DNA of 64,000 bases from CAG-791 sp000431495 (GTDB lineage Bacteria; Bacillota; Clostridia; Lachnospirales; Lachnospiraceae): NCBI GenBank assembly GCA_052117605.1, contig JBQKIT010000002.1, one strand, 5' to 3'. A model generated the notes under the pieces. That model searched no databases. It was not told the origin of the DNA and worked only from the letters and a program-made list of their open reading frames with translations. This document shows positions 26,377 through 34,358 of the stretch, piece after piece. A program made the position numbers and the translations under genes. The number at the start of each line of letters is the position of its first letter. Positions within the stretch are counted from its first letter, which is position 1.

Positions 26377-27203
26377 GTACAATTCTGGACCAGCTGGCGG
26401 ATTACGCCAGATATCGCGTGGAAAAAGCAAAGGAGAAAAAGCCGCTGGAGGAAATCCGGGAAGAAGCCTTGGCTGCTTCAAGGCAGACGGCTCCGGGGCC
26501 GGGCACTTCTGCTCCGGATTTCCGGGAACCGTTCCGATTCGAGAAGGCACTGGCAGCAGACGGCGACATTCATTTTATCTGTGAATGCAAAAAAGCCTCG
26601 CCCTCCAAGGGCCTCATTGCCCCGGATTTTCCCTATCTGGAAATTGCAAGGCAGTATGAAGAGGCGGGAGCTTCTGCCATCTCGGTTCTCACCGAGCCGA
26701 AATGGTTCCTCGGCTCTCCGGAATACCTTCGTGAGATCGCAGAAGAAGTCAAGGTTCCCTGCCTTCGCAAGGATTTTACCGTGGATCCGTACATGATTTA
26801 TGAGGCAAAGCTCCTCGGAGCCTCTGCCGTTCTCCTGATCTGTGCAATTCTGGATACCGGAACGCTGGCGGAGTACCTTGAAGCTGCGGATTCTCTGGGA
26901 CTTTCCGCAATTGTGGAAGCGCATGATGAGACAGAGGTTGCCTCGGCCGTTTCGGCGGGAGCAAGAATCATCGGTGTCAACAACCGGAACCTGAAGGATT
27001 TCACGGTGGACATTCACAACAGCATCCGGCTTCGCTCCTGTGCACCTGAAGGAACCATCTTTGTTGCAGAGTCCGGGATCCGGACTCCGGAGGATGTGGA
27101 GACCCTTCGGCAAAACGGCGTAAACGCGGTCCTTATCGGAGAGCAGCTGATGCGGGCCGGAAGTCCGAAGGAGGAGCTGAACCGGCTTCGAGGGCTGACA
27201 TGA
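26373..27203 (+). CDS. trpC: Indole-3-glycerol phosphate synthase
   Basis: A 276-residue single-domain TIM barrel closing CdRP to indole-3-glycerol phosphate. CECKKASPSKG (71-80) carries the catalytic Glu/Lys region, CLRKDFTVDPYMIYEAKLLG the second conserved block, and VNNRNLKDF and VAESGI the later ones. It starts inside the trpD stop (ATGA overlap), so it is translationally coupled. It is not fused to TrpF, which is encoded by the next gene. Confidence 0.96.
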   Translation: MSTILDQLADYARYRVEKAKEKKPLEEIREEALAASRQTAPGPGTSAPDFREPFRFEKALAADGDIHFICECKKASPSKGLIAPDFPYLEIARQYEEAGASAISVLTEPKWFLGSPEYLREIAEEVKVPCLRKDFTVDPYMIYEAKLLGASAVLLICAILDTGTLAEYLEAADSLGLSAIVEAHDETEVASAVSAGARIIGVNNRNLKDFTVDIHNSIRLRSCAPEGTIFVAESGIRTPEDVETLRQNGVNAVLIGEQLMRAGSPKEELNRLRGLT

Positions 27204-27224
27204 GAGAAGGAACAGGAGGTCGGA

Positions 27225-27866
27225 ATGAGATCGGCAAATGGTCCTGTAAAAATAAAAATCTGCGGCCTCCGCACCTTATCGGATGTACAGGCCGTCAACG
27301 GACAGCTTCCGGAATACATCGGTTTTATCTTCGATCCTTCGAGAAAACGTTACATCTCTCCGGAGCAGGCAGAGGAACTTCGGAGAAGGCTGGATGCGAG
27401 AATCCGGCCGGTCGGCGTATTTGTGAACGCCGGGACCGAAGAAATCCGGAGGGTGCTGGAAATCTGCCGACTGGATATGGTACAGCTCCACGGGCAGGAG
27501 ACGGACGAAGAAATCCGGAGACTCCGGGAAGAATACAAGGGACGAAGCGGACTCTGCATTGTAAAGGCCTTCCGGATTGAGAACGAAGAGGATGTCCGGA
27601 AAGCGGAAAATTCGGCGGCAGATGAGATCCTTCTGGATCACGGAGCAGGCGGTACGGGAGAGAGCTTCGACTGGAGCCTTCTGAAGAACTGCAGAAGACG
27701 ATTTTTCCTCGCAGGAGGACTGACGCCGGATAACGTGCAGCTCGCCATTGAGGAGGCAAAGCCATATGCAGTGGATGTCAGCTCCTCTCTGGAAACAGAT
27801 GGGAGGAAGGATCCCTGCAAGATAAGAAGATTTGTGACCGCTGTGCGCGGCGCGGATGAAAAATAA
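27225..27866 (+). CDS. trpF: Phosphoribosylanthranilate isomerase
   Basis: A 213-residue TIM barrel. KICGLRTLSDVQA (10-22) contains the catalytic Cys13, FIFDPSRKRYIS and VQLHG follow, and LLDHGAGGTGESFDW holds the general-acid Asp. LAGGLTPDNV and DVSSSLE bind phosphate. ATG at 27225 follows AGGAGGT. It is placed between trpC and trpB in the standard Firmicute order. Confidence 0.95.
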   Translation: MRSANGPVKIKICGLRTLSDVQAVNGQLPEYIGFIFDPSRKRYISPEQAEELRRRLDARIRPVGVFVNAGTEEIRRVLEICRLDMVQLHGQETDEEIRRLREEYKGRSGLCIVKAFRIENEEDVRKAENSAADEILLDHGAGGTGESFDWSLLKNCRRRFFLAGGLTPDNVQLAIEEAKPYAVDVSSSLETDGRKDPCKIRRFVTAVRGADEK

Positions 27867-27881
27867 GAAAGGATAACAGAG

Positions 27882-29072
27882 ATGACGAATCAGAATGGAA
27901 GATTCGGAGTTCACGGAGGACAGTATATTCCGGAAACTCTGATGAATGCAGTGATCGAGCTGGAGGAGGCTTACAACAAATACAAAAACGATCCGCAGTT
28001 CAACGCGGAGCTTACACAGCTGTTCAATGATTATGCAGGGCGCCCGAGCCGTCTGTATTATGCGGAGAAGATGACGAGGGACCTTGGCGGTGCGAAGATC
28101 TACTTAAAGCGTGAGGATCTGAACCACACCGGAGCTCATAAAATCAACAACTGCCTCGGCCAGGCACTTCTGGCGAAGAAGATGGGAAAGACCCGTCTGA
28201 TTGCGGAGACCGGAGCAGGCCAGCACGGCGTGGCAACGGCAACGGTGGCAGCACTTCTTGGAATGGAATGTGTTGTTTTCATGGGAAAGGTAGACATAGA
28301 AAGGCAGGCGCTGAATGTTTACAAGATGAAGCTTCTCGGAGCGGATGTGGTCCCTGTCACCGATGGAACCGGAACGCTGAAGGATGCGGTTTCACAGGCA
28401 ATGCGTGAATGGACGAGCCGCATGGAGGACACACACTACTGCCTGGGCTCGGTCATGGGACCGCATCCGTTCCCGACCATTGTCCGTGATTTTCAGGCAG
28501 TGATCTCCAGGGAGATTAAGGAGCAGATGCTGGAGAAGGAGGGAAGACTTCCGGATGCAGTGATCGCCTGTGTCGGCGGCGGCTCCAATGCCATCGGCTC
28601 ATTCTATCACTTCATTGATGATCCTTCGGTGCGGCTGATCGGCTGCGAGGCAGCAGGCCGCGGAGTCGATACCTTTGAAACAGCCGCAACGATAAATACA
28701 GGACGCCTTGGTATTTTCCATGGAATGAAGTCCTACTTCTGTCAGAATGAATACGGACAGATTGCACCGGTGTATTCCATTTCGGCAGGTCTGGATTACC
28801 CGGGAATCGGGCCGGAGCATGCGTACCTGCATGACATCGGAAGAGCGGAGTACGTTCCGGTTACAGACGATGAGGCAGTGAACGCCTTTGAATATACGTC
28901 CCGGATGGAAGGCATTATCCCGGCCATTGAGAGCTCACATGCCATCGCTTATGCTATGAAGCTTGCTCCGAAGCTGGATAAGGACAAGGTAATCGTGATT
29001 ACGGTTTCCGGAAGAGGCGACAAGGACTGCGCAGCAATTGCGAGATACCGCGGAGAGGAGATTTCAGAATGA
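27882..29072 (+). CDS. trpB: Tryptophan synthase beta chain
   Basis: A 396-residue PLP enzyme of the classic TrpB1 type. The Schiff-base lysine is Lys87 in HTGAHKINN; ETGAGQHG and the phosphate-binding GGGSNAIG are present, and DYPGIGPEH completes the indole site. It condenses indole channelled from TrpA with serine. GAAAGGATAACAG precedes the ATG. It overlaps trpA by 4 bp. Confidence 0.97.
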   Translation: MTNQNGRFGVHGGQYIPETLMNAVIELEEAYNKYKNDPQFNAELTQLFNDYAGRPSRLYYAEKMTRDLGGAKIYLKREDLNHTGAHKINNCLGQALLAKKMGKTRLIAETGAGQHGVATATVAALLGMECVVFMGKVDIERQALNVYKMKLLGADVVPVTDGTGTLKDAVSQAMREWTSRMEDTHYCLGSVMGPHPFPTIVRDFQAVISREIKEQMLEKEGRLPDAVIACVGGGSNAIGSFYHFIDDPSVRLIGCEAAGRGVDTFETAATINTGRLGIFHGMKSYFCQNEYGQIAPVYSISAGLDYPGIGPEHAYLHDIGRAEYVPVTDDEAVNAFEYTSRMEGIIPAIESSHAIAYAMKLAPKLDKDKVIVITVSGRGDKDCAAIARYRGEEISE

Positions 29073-29848
29073 GCCGGATAGAAGAAGCATTTCAGAAGCA
29101 TAAAGCATTTATTGCCTTCATTACCGTAGGAGATCCGGATCTGGAGACCACGGAAAGGGTGGTTCACGCGGCGGTGGAGAATGGAGCGGATCTGATTGAG
29201 CTGGGCATCCCGTTCTCGGATCCGACGGCAGAGGGACCGGTCATTATGGAAGCCGATGAAGTGGCATTAAAGGCAGGAACCACAACGGATAAGGTGTTCG
29301 AGCTGACGAAGAAGCTGCGCGAGACCATCACGGTACCGATGGTTTACATGACCTATGCCAATGTGGTCTTCTCCTATGGCTGCGAGAAGTTTGCACAGAA
29401 GGCCGCGGATGCAGGAATTGACGGCCTGATTCTTCCGGACGTGCCTTATGAGGAAAAGGAAGAATTCACAGAGGTTTTTGACCGCTACGGGCTGGATCTG
29501 ATTTCGATGATTGCACCGACCTCCGAGGACCGTATCGCGATGATTGCAAAGGAAGCGAAGGGCTTTATCTATATGGTATCCTCCCTTGGCGTAACCGGCA
29601 CAAGAAGCGAGATTACAACGGATATTTCGGCAATGACCGATCTGGTCAAGAAGAATTCAGAGGTTCCCTGCGCCGTAGGCTTTGGAATTTCCACACCGGA
29701 GCAGGCAGCCAGAATGGCAGAGCTCTCCGACGGAGCCATTGTGGGATCTGCCATCATCAAGATCATTGCGAAATATGGAAAAGAAGCAGCCGGGCCGGTC
29801 GGTGAGTATGTAAAGGAGATGGCGGACGCCGTGCATGCCAAAGCTTAA
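29069..29848 (+). CDS. trpA: Tryptophan synthase alpha chain
   Basis: A 259-residue TIM barrel cleaving indole-3-glycerol phosphate. Catalytic Glu44 is in LIELGIPFSD. The position equivalent to Escherichia coli Asp60 is Glu55 (SDPTAEGP), a conservative change that I recall in other Firmicute TrpA proteins. YMTYANVVFSYG and GLILPDVP are typical. Last gene of the operon, followed by a terminator at 29908. Confidence 0.95.
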   Translation: MSRIEEAFQKHKAFIAFITVGDPDLETTERVVHAAVENGADLIELGIPFSDPTAEGPVIMEADEVALKAGTTTDKVFELTKKLRETITVPMVYMTYANVVFSYGCEKFAQKAADAGIDGLILPDVPYEEKEEFTEVFDRYGLDLISMIAPTSEDRIAMIAKEAKGFIYMVSSLGVTGTRSEITTDISAMTDLVKKNSEVPCAVGFGISTPEQAARMAELSDGAIVGSAIIKIIAKYGKEAAGPVGEYVKEMADAVHAKA

Positions 29849-29907
29849 TTCAGAAACATTCCTTTTTTGGATATTTTATCAATAGATTCCACGTGAAAGT
29901 ATTCATT

Positions 29908-29939
29908 ACACTCGTACCTGGTTGGGTACGGGTGTTTTT
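29908..29939 (+). terminator. Terminator of the trp operon
   Basis: ACACTCGTACC pairs with GGGTACGGGTGT around a short loop, then TTTTT (29934-29939). It begins about 60 bp after the trpA stop codon. Confidence 0.85.
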
Positions 29940-29954
29940 GTGTCTAACGGTCAG

Positions 29955-30024
29955 TTCATAAGCACCTTATGAATGGTATGAGCAGAAAAAGATGATTGCA
30001 TGAATGATAGCAAATATGCTATCA
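29955..30024. promoter_or_regulatory. Two perfect palindromes upstream of the toxin-antitoxin pair
   Basis: TTCATAAG-CAC-CTTATGAA spans 29955-29973 and TGATAGCA-AATA-TGCTATCA spans 30005-30024. Both have perfect 8-bp arms. The second ends 20 bp before the toxin start. Palindromes here are typical operators for autoregulation by HigA/XRE antitoxins. Confidence 0.6.
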
Positions 30025-30043
30025 TCTGCAGAGAGGAGAACTG

Positions 30044-30412
30044 TTGATTCAAATTGAGTTTTATGAAGATCGCCATTGATTTTCTGAGGTGTGGAATTGG
30101 CTGGAGGACTTACGTATAAAAGGACGATCTGTCAAGGATGCGAGAATTCAATATAAACAGGTGTTGTATTCTATTCAATTGCTTGCTGATAATGGTACTA
30201 TGCTTCCCGATACAATTGTAAAGCATCTGGATGAGGATATTTGGGAACTGCGACCTGGAAACAATAGAGTTTTATTCTTTTTCAAAGGAAAAGGATGCGG
30301 ATATGTTCTGCTTCATCATTTTCGCAAGAAAACACAGAAAACGCCGATAAGAGAAATTATAAAGGCAAAAGCGGAGCGAGATGATTATTTACAAAGAAAC
30401 AAGGATTGGTAA
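30044..30412 (+). pseudogene. HigB/RelE-like toxin (phage Gp49-type) with early nonsense codon
   Basis: The natural start is probably TTG at 30044 after GAGGAGAA, giving MIQIEFYEDRH and then an in-frame TGA at 30077-30079, followed in the same frame by FSEVWNWLEDL and the rest of a Gp49/HigB-type toxin (LLADNGTMLPDTIVKHL, IWELRPGNNRVLFFF, HHFRKKTQKTP). The stop replaces the residue, often Gly or Asn, expected there. Restart at GTG 30089 would lose the first conserved strand. The family cleaves mRNA on ribosomes. The antitoxin gene begins 17 bp downstream and is intact. Confidence 0.8.
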
Positions 30413-30429
30413 TTGAAGGGTGAGACGTA

Positions 30430-30720
30430 ATGAGAACGTGGGATGATTATAAAAATTTTATAAGGGAAACGGATCTGGAAGCAGGCCGGGATCTTGACGA
30501 AATTGAAGAAAATTCCAGAATCATCAGTGCGATGATACGAAGAAGAAATGAGCTTGGTCTGAGTCAGCGCGAACTGGCTGCAGAGTGTGGTATTCCGCAA
30601 TCCTCGGTTGCAAGAATTGAATCTCAGACGTGCATGCCAAGACTTGATACGCTCCTTAAAATATTGGATTGTCTGGGCCTGAAGCTTTCGGTGACGATGA
30701 AAGGCGGTACACGTTTCTGA
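30430..30720 (+). CDS. HigA-like XRE antitoxin
   Basis: A 96-residue protein with a Cro/C1-type helix-turn-helix: RNELGLSQRELAAECGIPQS and SVARIESQTCMPRLDTLLKI (residues about 39-77). The N-terminal 35 residues are acidic, as in antitoxins that wrap the toxin. Toxin-first order matches the HigBA arrangement. The ATG at 30430 follows GGGTGAG. With the toxin damaged, its remaining role would be operator binding or neutralising related toxins. Confidence 0.88.
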   Translation: MRTWDDYKNFIRETDLEAGRDLDEIEENSRIISAMIRRRNELGLSQRELAAECGIPQSSVARIESQTCMPRLDTLLKILDCLGLKLSVTMKGGTRF

Positions 30721-30785
30721 TCTGTTGCAGATGTTTCTGAGACACGGCTGTTTGATGATTGCAGTTTCACGCTGCGGGCATGAAG

Positions 30786-30835
30786 AAAGGGACTGCCGCA
30801 TCAGAGAAAAATCTCTGATGCGGCAGTCCCTTTTT
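30786..30835. terminator. Strong bidirectional terminator
   Basis: A 21-bp perfect stem, AAAGGGACTGCCGCATCAGAG (30786-30806) with its complement at 30813-30833, loop AAAAAT. T-runs or A-runs flank both sides, so it can end the antitoxin transcript and the convergent GGGtGRT transcript. Confidence 0.92.
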
Positions 30836-30857
30836 ACATAATATTGTCCGATGACAA

Positions 30858-31877
30858 TCAGAACTTGCCCTGCTCTGCAGCCAGTGCGATGGAAACCGCG
30901 GTGGAAACCGTTGCGCCAACCATCGGGTTGTTGCCCATTCCGATCAGACCCATCATTTCTACGTGAGCCGGAACAGACGAGGAGCCTGCGAACTGAGCAT
31001 CGCTGTGCATACGGCCAAGGGTATCCGTGAAGCCATAGGAAGCAGGACCTGCTGCCATGTTGTCCGGATGAAGGGTACGGCCGGTGCCGCCGCCGGAAGC
31101 AACGGAGAAGTACTTCTTGCCGGCTTCGAGTCTTTCCTTCTTGTAGGTGCCTGCAACCGGGTGCTGGAAACGAGTCGGGTTGGTGGAGTTACCGGTGATG
31201 GAGATATCAACGTTCTCCTTCCACATGATGGCAACGCCTTCCTGTACATCGTCAGCGCCGTAGCAGCGAACCTTTGCACGCGGGCTGGAAGGATCCTTGG
31301 AGTAGCAGGTCTCGGAGAGAACCTTCAGCTCGCCGGTGAAGTAGTCAAACTCAGTCTCGACATAGGTGAAGCCGTTGATACGGGAGATGATCTTGGCAGC
31401 ATCCTTGCCAAGGCCGTTCAGGATAACACGAAGCGGCTTCGTGCGAACCTTGTTTGCCTTGTCTGCGATACCGATTGCACCCTCAGCAGCTGCGAAGGAC
31501 TCGTGGCCGGCCAGGAATGCGAAGCACTCGGTGTTCTCTTCCAGAAGCATCTTGCCGAGGTTACCATGGCCAAGACCAACCTTACGGCGGTCAGCAACGG
31601 AGCCGGGGATGCAGAAGGACTGAAGGCCCTCGCCGATTGCAGCAGCAGCCTCATCCGCCTTGCGGCAGTTCTTCTTGATGGCGATGGCAGCGCCTACGGT
31701 GTATGCCCACTTCGCGTTCTCGAAGCAGATCGGCTGAATGCCCTCTACCAGATGATAAACGTCCAGACCAGCAGCCTCTGTGATGGTCTTGCATTCCTCA
31801 ACGGAGGAAATACCATACTTGCTCAGGGTGGCAAGAATCTGGGGCTCTCTTCTCTCATAAGATTCAAATAATGCCAT
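30858..31877 (-). CDS. GGGtGRT family protein, function unknown
   Basis: A 339-residue protein with the family-naming motif ASGGGTGRTLHP (about 260-271) and the well conserved C-terminus (MMGLIGMGNNPMVGATVSTA). The family is widespread in Clostridia, nearly always next to the NifU-like protein encoded just upstream here, but has no assigned activity that I know of. The Gly-rich motif suggests nucleotide or cofactor binding. No signal peptide or clear transmembrane helix. It is the second gene of a two-gene minus-strand operon. Confidence 0.9.
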   Translation of the reverse strand: MALFESYERREPQILATLSKYGISSVEECKTITEAAGLDVYHLVEGIQPICFENAKWAYTVGAAIAIKKNCRKADEAAAAIGEGLQSFCIPGSVADRRKVGLGHGNLGKMLLEENTECFAFLAGHESFAAAEGAIGIADKANKVRTKPLRVILNGLGKDAAKIISRINGFTYVETEFDYFTGELKVLSETCYSKDPSSPRAKVRCYGADDVQEGVAIMWKENVDISITGNSTNPTRFQHPVAGTYKKERLEAGKKYFSVASGGGTGRTLHPDNMAAGPASYGFTDTLGRMHSDAQFAGSSSVPAHVEMMGLIGMGNNPMVGATVSTAVSIALAAEQGKF

Positions 31878-31897
31878 TTCTTTCTCCTCCTTCTGAA

Positions 31898-32590
31898 TTA
31901 CTGTTTTCTCGGATCGATGAACTTCGCAGCATCAGCAACACGGCCGTACTTGCCGGAAGCCTTCTCCAGAGCGGTAGCTGCATCGTCGCCGGCCTTGATG
32001 AAGTCCATCATCTTGCCGAAGTTTACGAACTTGTAGCCGATGATCTCATCGTTCTCGTCCAGAGCAAGGTCAGTGATGTAGCCGTCGGTCAGTTCGAGGT
32101 AACGAGGTCCCTTCTCCAGAGTGCCGTAGGTTGTGCCGACCATGGAGCGGGTTCCCTTGCCGAGGTCCTCAAGACCTGCACCGATCTGCAGTCCATCCTC
32201 AGAGAATGCGCTCTGGGAACGGCCGTAAACGATCTGAAGGAACAGCTCTCTCATTGCAGTGTTGATGGCATCGCAGACAAGGTCTGTGTTCAGAGCCTCC
32301 AGAACAGTAAGTCCGGGAAGAATCTCAGCTGCCATAGCAGCAGAGTGGGTCATTCCGGAGCAGCCGATGGTCTCAACCAGAGCTTCCTGAATGATGCCGT
32401 CTTTGACGTTCAGAGACAGCTTGCAGGCACCCTGCTGAGGAGCGCACCAGCCAACGCCGTGTGTGTAGCCGGAGATGTCCTTGATATCTCTGGACTTCAC
32501 CCATTTCGCCTCTTCCGGGATCGGAGCTGCGCCATGGTGTACGCCCTGGTGTACGACGCACATGTTCTTTACTTCCTGTGAGTAAACCAT
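31898..32590 (-). CDS. NifU-like iron-sulfur scaffold-type protein (GGGtGRT partner)
   Basis: A 230-residue protein whose first 140 residues resemble the IscU/NifU scaffold fold: HGVGWCAPQQGACKLSLN, the TIGCSGMTHSAAMAAEIL segment and later NTAMRELFLQ. Conserved Cys residues at about 49, 55 and 77 could bind iron or a cluster. The C-terminal part (YLELTDGYITDLALDENDEI) is particular to this subgroup. It is 20 bp upstream of the GGGtGRT gene, so the two proteins probably act together. AAGGAGAACATTT precedes the ATG. Confidence 0.85.
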   Translation of the reverse strand: MVYSQEVKNMCVVHQGVHHGAAPIPEEAKWVKSRDIKDISGYTHGVGWCAPQQGACKLSLNVKDGIIQEALVETIGCSGMTHSAAMAAEILPGLTVLEALNTDLVCDAINTAMRELFLQIVYGRSQSAFSEDGLQIGAGLEDLGKGTRSMVGTTYGTLEKGPRYLELTDGYITDLALDENDEIIGYKFVNFGKMMDFIKAGDDAATALEKASGKYGRVADAAKFIDPRKQ

Positions 32591-32798
32591 AAATGTTCTC
32601 CTTCCTTAATGGATCTATCTATGCCGATATTGTTATAAAAGTAACGTTCAGCCTTTAGAATTATACGGCCTATGACAACGGTTAGACAATGCTAACAGGC
32701 GTTCCGGCGTCAATCACAAGGGAGATATGGCTTATGCAGTTTCAGAGTGATATGATCGGGATAAGAAGCGGCATATTAATGTCCGGGGGAGGATGCAA

Positions 32799-34193
32799 AT
32801 GGGAGATCAAACTGCGGCAGACTGTACAAGAACGAGCTCTGTGAAGACAAAAGCCAGAGATATGACAAAGGGGCCGATTCTGCGGCAGCTGATTCTGTTT
32901 GCACTGCCGCTTTTCTTCGGAAACGTGTTCCAGCAGTTCTACAGTACGGTGGACAGCGTCGTGGTGGGAAATTTTGTCAGTGCGGATGCGTTGGCAGCCG
33001 TGACCATGACGGGCTCGGCGGTCAATACGCTGGTGGGACTCTTTATGGGAATGTCAACCGGAGCCAGCGTGGTGATTTCGCATTGCTTTGGAAGAAGGGA
33101 CCGTGCAGGTCTTCGCAAGGCGGTGCACACCGCTCTTTCTGCGACCTTCCTCCTTGGTCTGTTCATGATGGTGGTGGGAGTCGGCATTACTCCGACGCTT
33201 CTTCGCTTCATGCAGACGCCGGAGAGCATTGTGCCCCTTGCTTCAGTTTATCTGAGAATCTATTTCCTTGGGATCGAAGGCCTGATGTTTTATAACATGA
33301 CCTCGGCGATTCTCCGCGCGGTCGGCGATTCGAAGAGGCCGCTTCTGTTCCTGATTATCACGAGCCTCCTGAACGTGGTACTGGATCTTCTGTTCGTCCT
33401 GTATTTTCAGCTTGGCGTTGCGGGAGTTGCCTTTGCGACGATTCTGTCGCAGTTTGTATCGGCGTTTCTTGGACTGTTTGTGTTATCCCGGAGCACGGAG
33501 GACTATGGAATTTCCTTCCGGGAAATGCGAATTGACCGATGCTCCCTCTGGAAAATCATCCGGATCGGTCTGCCCGCCGGACTTCAGATGGCGATTATTT
33601 CGTTTTCGAATGTGTTCGTGCAGGGCTATATCAACAGCTTCGGGAATGCCAGCGCTTCGGGCTGGGGGGCATACGGACGCGTGGATGCCTTTGTCATGCT
33701 TCCGCTTCAGAGCATTGCGCTTGGCGTGACTACCTTCACCGGACAGAATGCCGGTGCCGGCAACGTACAGAGAATCAAGGAGGGCGTGCGCACGTCCATC
33801 CGGCTTGCATTTATCCTGACGTATGCGATCTGCATTGCAGAATTCATTGCGGCACCGCAGATTGTGGCACTGTTCAATCAGGATCCGGAGGTTCTGAGAT
33901 ACGGAACGCTCTTCATACGCTGCAACTGCCTGTTTGACGGGCTCTGCGCTTCCAATCAGATTCATGCCTGTGTTCTTCGCGGTATCGGTCAGTCGAAGAC
34001 GCCGATGATCATTATGCTGTTCTCTTTTGTGATTTTCCGTCAGATTTATCTGTATGTGATTTCGCACGCCTTTCATTCGGAGGCCTTGATTGCACTGGGA
34101 TATCCGGCCGGATGGCTTGTATGCTCCCTGATAATGGCGATTTATTTCCGCAGAAGCGGCTGGGAGAAGCAGATCGAAGCAGGAAGGCTTTGA
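32799..34193 (+). CDS. MATE family efflux transporter (MepA-like)
   Basis: A 464-residue twelve-helix MATE exporter. ATG 32799 is preferred to 32793 because GGGGGAGG (32785-32792) then lies six bases upstream. Family blocks include MTKGPILRQLILFALPLFFGN, FQQFYSTVDSVVVGNFVSADALAAV and GLPAGLQMAIISFSNVFVQ. It is only distantly similar to the MATE protein at 807-2195, so the two are not a recent duplication. Substrate unknown. A terminator follows at 34244. Confidence 0.92.
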   Translation: MGDQTAADCTRTSSVKTKARDMTKGPILRQLILFALPLFFGNVFQQFYSTVDSVVVGNFVSADALAAVTMTGSAVNTLVGLFMGMSTGASVVISHCFGRRDRAGLRKAVHTALSATFLLGLFMMVVGVGITPTLLRFMQTPESIVPLASVYLRIYFLGIEGLMFYNMTSAILRAVGDSKRPLLFLIITSLLNVVLDLLFVLYFQLGVAGVAFATILSQFVSAFLGLFVLSRSTEDYGISFREMRIDRCSLWKIIRIGLPAGLQMAIISFSNVFVQGYINSFGNASASGWGAYGRVDAFVMLPLQSIALGVTTFTGQNAGAGNVQRIKEGVRTSIRLAFILTYAICIAEFIAAPQIVALFNQDPEVLRYGTLFIRCNCLFDGLCASNQIHACVLRGIGQSKTPMIIMLFSFVIFRQIYLYVISHAFHSEALIALGYPAGWLVCSLIMAIYFRRSGWEKQIEAGRL

Positions 34194-34243
34194 TTCTGAA
34201 AAATGGAATAATTGCAGTAAATTAAGCAGATATATACAAAACG

Positions 34244-34277
34244 GACGCACAATCAACACGATAATTGTGCGTCTTTT
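34244..34277 (+). terminator. Terminator after the second MATE gene
   Basis: GACGCACAAT (34244-34253) pairs perfectly with ATTGTGCGTC (34264-34273) and is followed by TTTT. Confidence 0.85.
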
Positions 34278-34308
34278 ACATGAAACTCTTTTATTCGTCA
34301 ACCTGGTT

Positions 34309-34317
34309 TGATACAAT
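34309..34317 (+). promoter_or_regulatory. Extended -10 promoter of glgC
   Basis: TG at 34309-34310, one base, then TACAAT (34312-34317). The matching -35 region is only T-rich. The element lies 42 bp before the glgC start. Confidence 0.45.
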
Positions 34318-34358
34318 AAAAGAAATATTATTTTATCCTTATCGGGGAGGTAATTCAT

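Noticed and set aside
807..34193. The two MATE genes considered as a recent duplication.
   Set aside because: Beyond family motifs the sequences differ widely and their contexts are unrelated.
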